Below are positions 57,801 through 64,000 of a DNA stretch of 64,000 nucleotides, one piece after another. Numbering within the stretch: position 1 is the first letter of the stretch; every line of letters begins with the position of its first letter. Under the pieces are notes generated by a model. It ran no database searches. It had not been told where the DNA came from and saw only the letters and a program-made list of their open reading frames with translations. Where the stretch lies: the NCBI GenBank assembly GCA_016712415.1, contig JADJRC010000027.1:1-64000 (forward strand), in the 5' to 3' direction. Made by a program: the position numbers and the translations under genes. The DNA comes from Lewinellaceae bacterium (GTDB lineage Bacteria; Bacteroidota; Bacteroidia; Chitinophagales; Saprospiraceae).

Positions 57801-60800
57801 ATCGACCCTAATACAGGTATCCGCGTAACGGAGGCTATTGTTAAACCGGCCGTCATAGCACTCGAGCCTGTAACAACCGGTGCAATCTTCCGCCTTGGAA
57901 CTACCAGCCATATTGATGTGACCATTAAGGGTTTAACCATCGACGGTAGTAACCCTGCCTTAGGCGCAGGCCGTACCCTGAACGGCGTTGCCGTTCATAC
58001 CGGCGCGGGCATAGTGAACAGCATCGGCTCCTTCGATGTCAATCCCGGTGGTCGTGATGTTAAAATGACCATTCAAAATAATATCATCAAAAACCTGGAA
58101 CGCTACGGTGTGCTGGCCGATGGGGTCACACCTGCAGTAGCATTGGCCGGCACCGATGTCAGCCACAATAAAATTGACAACCTGCCCTCGGGTAACAACT
58201 TTGGAGGAGGCCGCGGCCGCGCCATTGCTTTTGAGGAAAACCATTACGGCAGCGCGACCTACAACGTCATTAGCCGTGTCAATGTAGGCTGGCAGGACGA
58301 TAACTATTATCTCTCCTCGCCAGGTGCAGGCACTGTAGTGGACAACAATACCATTTCGACCTATCATCGCGGTATCTTCCATAATCTGCAATATTCGAAC
58401 GCTACGGATGCCACTATCTCAAACAACAGTATTTCGGTAGAGACAAGCGGCGATTTCTCCGCTTCTACATCCAACTTCGGTGTGGAATTGGCTTCGATCC
58501 AGAGCGCAGTAGGAGCAACGGTCACAAATAATAACTCCGCAGGAAACGTCTATGGTATTTTGCTGTGGAACCTGCCGACGACAGCCGATATCACGGTTAG
58601 CGGCGGTACGCTCAGCAACAACACCTACGGTGTTTACGCCACCAACTACGACCCGCAATTTGCCGACGGCAGTGCCAGCCACGCCATTCTGAGCGGAGTG
58701 ACGATCAATGGCGCCACCGCAGCAGGGGTTTACGTGGAAGACAATCCGCTTCATGCTACCAGCGCGACTTTCAACCTGACAGTTAATAACGACTGCGAGA
58801 TCACAGGTACCGGCCAAACACTCACGGGCGTTTTGGTAAAAGGAGCGGATGCCTCGGCCACAGTGGAAGACAACGACGCCTCCATTCACGGCTTCGCTAT
58901 CGGTATCGATGTAGACGGCGGTTCCGCCACAGTAACCAACAACCACATATACGATAACGGAATCGGTATACGCTTTACCAATGCGGGCGCCGGTACTGTA
59001 AATGACCTCAATAACTTCGACGGCGGCGGCAATCCCGACAACGGTGTCGACATCCAGGCCACAGCATCGGCGGGCTCCGTGACTGCTACGCCGAACAATT
59101 CATTCGCCGGCGATACCTATGGCATTGAAAACCTCAGTGCAACGGATATCGATGCGTCCAACTGCTACTGGGAAGCGGCCACCGGCCCTGGCCCCGTTGC
59201 TTTGGGTGGCGGTACGCCTATTACAACCAAAGTGATTTACTGCCCCTGGCTGAATGCAGCGCCTCCGGGCGGCATTGCAGTGGGGCGTGTCCACAATACC
59301 AATACCGGACTCGATTTTTGCTCAATACAAGAGGCTATCGACGATGCGGCTACCATTAATGGACATATTATTACCGTTGACCCCGGCACGTATAACGAGC
59401 AGGTACTGGTAAACAAAGAGGTAACGATAAAGCAGGCAACCGCAACCAAGCCAGTGATTGACTTCACGGGTACGCCCGGTCTGGCAAGCGGCAAGTTGAC
59501 CCTGTTCGAGGTGACGTCGCCCAACGTGACGATTGAAGGCCTGGACTTTGAGGTGGATGTGACGAAGGTCGGCAGTGCGATAGTAGCGAGTTCGGCGACG
59601 TTGAACAACCTGACGGTAAAGGACAACGATATCAACCCTTACCGGTCAGGTGCGGGGACGGTATCGTACAGTTTGCGCAATGCGATCAGCATCAACCACG
59701 GCGTATACCGGATCAATAGTGTCAACCCGACCATATTGGTACAAAACAATACGGTAAGTTACAACCTGGGCGTCGACGTTATGGCAGGCACCCCGGACGA
59801 TGCGGGCTTCCGCTCTGGTGTGGCGACAGACGAGGGCGGCGGCACTATCACCCTGAATACCCTTCAGACGATCAACCATGATATTATTGTACGTTTTTCA
59901 GGGAATGCAAGCGGAGCAAGCATTACGAACAACAACCTGAACGGCGGCGGTATCGAATTGGCCGACCAGAATGCAGCGGCGGGCACGTTTACCGTTTCCA
60001 ATAACATATTTACGTACGGACCTGTAAATGATCCGGCGGTAGGATTGCTTCGGATCAAAGACAACTACAACAGCATTCCGCACGTAATTTCTTCCAACAC
60101 CTTCAATTACGACGGCTGGGCGGTATCGCTGGAGAACATGAACAGCATAACGCTGGACGGCAATACATTCACGTCGTCGTCGCCAACGGCACATGCGGTA
60201 GTGGTCAATACAAAGGCGATAGTGAGCCTGTCGAACAGCGTTGTACAGGTGCCGATAGCGGCCACGCTGACGAACAACAACTTTAACGGAACGGGCACAG
60301 CGCTGACATTCCAAAACCACGACAGCGATAATGATTCCTACGGAACATTTACGATAGGCAGTGTGGGCAATGAGAACAGCTTTGCCTCCACGCTCGGTTC
60401 GTTTATACATTTCGATGATCAAACCGGAGCCTCAAATGGCTCGACGTTCCCGAATTACAACGCCATAATAGGCGCCGGCGCATCAGCCATCACGACAATG
60501 GCATGCTGGGATCAGGATATTGATATACAGAACAATAAATTCGACGTTGGATCAGGCTTGCAATTGCCTTCTGCGATGAATTTTTCGGAGCGGACGGTAT
60601 TGGAAGCCGGGCTTTACCACAAACCGGATGCCTCGTGTACGGGCCTGTTGATTTATATCTACCCGGTACATAACCTGACACAGAATACGTACTATCTGAC
60701 CATTCAAAGCGCAATTAATGCTGCCAATGCAAATGATGTCATCGAGTGTTCGGAATATACCTACAATGAAAGGGTAACGATTGACAAGACACTCACCCTT

Positions 60801-63800
60801 CAGGGGGTAAATGAATCGAATTGTGTGATTACAGGCACGGGTCTTGCGGGGACAGGCAAGGGTATAACGATAAACACCGGCGTAACCGGCGTAACGATTC
60901 AGTACCTGACGGTTCAAAACTTTGCCGGATCAAGCGGCAACGCTGATGGCGGTATCTATGCCGTAGGCGGGAACAACAACCTGAATGTCAACCATGTCAC
61001 CATTCAGAACAATGTGGGCGGCAGCGGATTTTATGCCAATGGTCCGGTCGATAACGTGACGCTGTATTACGTGACCGCATCGGGTCATACCGTCGGGGCC
61101 CGTGGCATTGTGATCTGGAACGGATTGAAAGAGAATATAACGATCACGAACTGCCATGTATTTGGCAACAACTGCTGTGGTATAGAGTTGCAGGACGGAA
61201 CCGCCTCTGGCGTGACGATGACCAACAATAACGTTCACGACAATGGGGATAATGGCATAGGGATAGTGGGCCTTCAGGGCCCCGGCGCGAACCTGGTTTC
61301 CACAAACACACTATTAAATAACGGCCGTTTTGGTATTGAGATAAAGAATCCGAACGGTTCAGGAGCAAACGCCGGAGCAGGCAGTGTTGTGGTTGACAAT
61401 AATATGGTAACAAGAAATGTTGCCATTGGCGACGTACGGGACATAGCGGGCATAGCCGTATTCCGCAGGGGCGTACTGGCGGGCAACGTGGATGTTCCGA
61501 ATGGGGTAGTGGTAAGCAATAATACGGTGACGGGCTATACCCAGTCAAGCACAAGCGAGGGCTTCGGGATAGTTGTGGAAGGTACGAATCATACGGTATC
61601 TGCCAATACGGTGAGCGGGAATGATGTAGGTATTCAGCGCCAGGCCGGCCATCTGCCATATCCTGGGGATGGAGATCAAAGCGATTTGGCGGACACCTAT
61701 TTTGGTCGGGGCAACTCGCCGGTCACCTGTGGGGTGACGTTAACGGGCAATATATTGAGCAATACGATAGACACACGTGACGTGCCTTTGAGCATTGGTA
61801 CGGGTGGCTATGTGGTGAATACCACCAGTTTGAAAACCTTCTGTTCGATTCAGGCTGCAATCAACGACGCGGCGACGCTGACAGGCCATACACTGGAGGT
61901 CTATCCCGGCACGTATAACGAACAGGTACTGGTAAACAAAGAGGTAACGATAAAGCAGGCAACTGCAACCAAGCCAGTGATTGACTTCACGGGTACGCCC
62001 GGTCTGGCAAGCGGCAAGTTGACCCTGTTCGAGGTGACGTCGCCCAACGTGACGATTGAAGGCCTTGATTTCGAGGTGGATGTGACGAAGGTCGGCAGTG
62101 CGATAGTAGCGAGTTCGGCGACGTTGAACAACCTGACGGTAAAGGACAACGATATCAACCCTTACCGGTCAGGTGCGGGGACGGTATCGTATAGTTTGCG
62201 CAATGCGATCAGCATCAACCACGGCGTATACCGGATCAATAGTGTCAACCCGACCATATTGGTACAAAACAATACGGTAAGTTACAACCTGGGCGTCGAC
62301 GTTATGGCAGGTACCCCGGACGATGCGGGCTTCCGCTCTGGTGTGGCGACAGACGAGGGCGGCGGCGCCATCACCCTGAATACCCTTCAGACGATCAACC
62401 ATGATATTATTGTACGTTTTTCAGGGAATGCAAGCGGAGCAAGCATTACGAACAACAACCTGAACGGCGGCGGTATCGAATTGGCCGACCAGAATGCAGC
62501 GGCAGGCACGTTTACCGTTTCCAATAACATATTTACGTACGGACCTGTAAATGATCCGGCGGTAGGATTGCTTCGGATCAAGGACAACTACAACAGCATT
62601 CCGCACGTAATTTCTTCCAACACCTTCAATTACGACGGCTGGGCGGTATCGCTGGAGAACATGAACAGCATAACGCTGGACGGCAATACATTCACGTCGT
62701 CGTCGCCAACGGCACATGCGGTAGTGGTCAATACAAAGGCGATAGTGAGCCTGTCGAACAGCGTTGTACAGGTGCCGATAGCGGCCACGCTGACAAACAA
62801 CAACTTTAACGGAACGGGCACGGCGCTGACATTCCAAAACCACGACAGCGATAATGATTCCTACGGAACATTTACGATAGGCAGTGTGGGCAATGAGAAC
62901 AACTTTGCCTCCACGCTCGGTTCGTTTATACATTTCGATGATCAAACCGGAGCCTCAAATGGTTCGACGTTCCCGAACTACAACGCCATAATAGGCGCCG
63001 GTGCATCAGCCATCACGACAATGGCATGCTGGGATCAGGATATTGATATACAGAACAATAAATTCGACGTTGGATCAGGCTTGCAATTGCCTTCTGCGAT
63101 GAATTTTTCGGAGCGGACGGTATTGGAAGCCGGGCTTTACCACAAACCGGATGCCTCGTGTACGGGCCTGTTGATTTATATCTACCCGGTACATAACCTG
63201 ACACAGAATACGTACTATCTGACCATTCAAAGCGCAATTAATGCTGCCAATGCAAATGATGTCATAGAGTGTTCGGAATATACCTACAATGAAAGGGTAA
63301 CGATTGACAAGACACTCACCCTTCAGGGGGTAAATGAATCGAATTGTGTGATTACAGGCACGGGTCTTGCGGGGACGGGCAAGGGTATAACGATAAACAC
63401 CGGCGTAACCGGCGTAACGATTCAGTACCTGACGGTTCAAAACTTTGCCGGATCGAGCGGCAACGCTGATGGCGGTATCTATGCCGTAGGCGGGAACAAC
63501 AACCTGAATGTCAACCATGTCACCATTCAGAACAATGTGGGCGGCAGCGGATTTTATGCCAATGGTCCGGTCGATAACGTGACGCTGGATTACGTGACCG
63601 CATCGGGTCATACCGTCGGGGCCCGTGGCATTGTGATCTGGAACGGATTGAAAGAGAATATAACGATCACGAACTGCCATGTATTTGGCAACAACTGCTG
63701 TGGTATAGAGTTGCAGGACGGAACCGCCTCTGGCGTGACGATGACCAACAATAACGTTCACGACAATGGGGATAATGGCATAGGGATAGTGGGCCTTCAG

Positions 63801-64000
63801 GGCCCCGGCGCGAACCTGGTTTCCACAAACACACTATTAAATAACGGCCGTTTTGGTATTGAGATAAAGAATCCGAACGGTTCAGGAGCAAACGCCGGAG
63901 CAGGCAGTGTTGTCGTTGACAATAATATGGTAACAAGGAATGTTGCCATCGGGATGTTCGGGACATAGCGGGCATAGCCGTTTTCCGCAGGGGTGTATTG
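54879..64000 (+). CDS. Giant parallel beta-helix surface protein, partial at window end
   Basis: At least 3,040 residues. The N-terminus MKNNFYAMFFVKSTQSSIRG is followed by a signal-peptide helix (LLIAAIFTLLLSSAGQAQC). A LamG-like/beta-sandwich domain follows (residues about 35-260). Then come long runs of right-handed beta-helix (NosD/PbH1) coils such as NLTINGITTSGNAF, ITIQNCEVYSNNCCGIELQDGT and VVQNNTVSGYTQPSSSDGFGIVIEG, with FCSIQ.AI.DA.T..GH linkers at about 275, 927, 1480 and 2321. The frame breaks near 63,951 (VAIG followed by MFGT stop, where copy 1 has VAIGDVRDIAGIAV), probably one lost base, so the gene continues past 64,000. The C-terminus, and with it the expected T9SS tail, is outside. 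Probably a polysaccharide-binding or adhesive surface protein. Confidence 0.85.
56560..57620 (+). repeat. Diverged first copy of the beta-helix module
   Basis: Encodes GGIYAVGGNNNLTLKHLDVSNN, ARGIVIWNGLKSNITIQNCEVYSNNCCGIELQDG and DGDQSNLADLYFGRGNAPFTCG. It matches, at protein level but with clear divergence, the second half of each 2,523-bp copy downstream (60,760-61,800 and 63,280 onward). Confidence 0.75.
59382..64000 (+). repeat. 2,523-bp in-frame tandem duplication in the beta-helix gene
   Basis: Copy 1 is 59382-61904 and copy 2 runs from 61905 past the window end. Period 2,523 bp (841 codons). Sampled segments differ by only a few substitutions, for example Y to D where tgtatt becomes tggatt (about 61064 against 63587). 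The near-identity points to recent duplication or homogenisation. Confidence 0.9.

Noticed and set aside
1..64000. tRNA, rRNA, tmRNA or riboswitch genes
   Set aside because: No cloverleaf with TTC-type T-loop or other recognisable RNA motif was found by eye. A tRNAscan/Infernal run would be decisive.

Overview
The window looks like chromosome of a member of the Bacteroidota, probably Saprospiraceae (Haliscomenobacter/Lewinella-like). The evidence is several type IX secretion (T9SS) C-terminal sorting domains with the NRPNPFSGTT...CEAQLRVFDVSG pattern, Bacteroidota-type -7 promoter boxes (TAnnTTTG), very weak Shine-Dalgarno signals, YceI, DUF1622 and DUF420 genes, and giant SprB/Ig-like/beta-helix surface proteins. 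GC is roughly 55 percent, with an AT-rich gap near 54.1-54.9 kb. Assignment is by gene content only. Many genes carry single-base indels, often in homopolymers, which looks like sequencing error. These cluster at 0-4 kb, 20.8 kb, 28.4-28.9 kb, 34-38 kb and 40-50 kb, whereas 4.2-19.9 kb is clean.

Layout: 0-4 kb (+) holds the tail of a DUF420 gene, a small CPMCRM protein, an outer-membrane barrel, coaD and a 3'-truncated pruA, mostly frameshifted. 4.2-25.2 kb is a long run of minus-strand genes: sugar/alcohol oxidoreductases (SDR, SMP-30 lactonase, GMC oxidase, two-domain VOC protein), small periplasmic YHS and GlcG/HbpS-like proteins, a probable eight-gene operon (SDR, DUF1622, two small membrane proteins, ferric-reductase/Rieske fusion, a membrane-anchored protein, glycogen-binding esterase, Crp/Fnr regulator), a MIP channel, a glycogen-debranching enzyme, DinB protein and a GH63-like glucosidase. 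Five of these transcription units share one promoter architecture: a palindrome TGTTAC-N4-GTAAMC centred exactly 35 bp from the centre of the -7 TTTG. That is the position expected of a class II Crp/Fnr activator site, and two Crp/Fnr genes lie in the same cluster.

25.3-31 kb holds a second Crp/Fnr gene, DinB, a P-type cation ATPase, rplS and a YceI protein. 31-37.4 kb carries T9SS-exported proteins and an amylase/dockerin/sorting-domain mosaic remnant.

37.6-43.5 kb is the most interesting region. Two paralogous FGE-sulfatase (C-type-lectin-fold) proteins have C-terminal variable repeats. Between them lies an asparagine/AAC-rich template repeat, and across the 3' part of the alignments every substitution falls on a template adenine. 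This is a diversity-generating retroelement (DGR). Its reverse transcriptase survives only as a C-terminal stub, apparently cut off by a REP/RAYT transposase element. Between the template and the second target is an LRR-Roc-COR-TIR protein, possibly fused to that target. The whole resembles a diversified sensor coupled to a TIR immune effector.

43.8-64 kb contains an orphan T9SS tail, a MITE-like element, an 8.9-kb frameshifted BNR/Ig-like repeat adhesin gene and the first 9.1 kb of a giant beta-helix protein with an almost exact 2,523-bp internal duplication. No tRNA, rRNA, CRISPR array or replication origin was seen.
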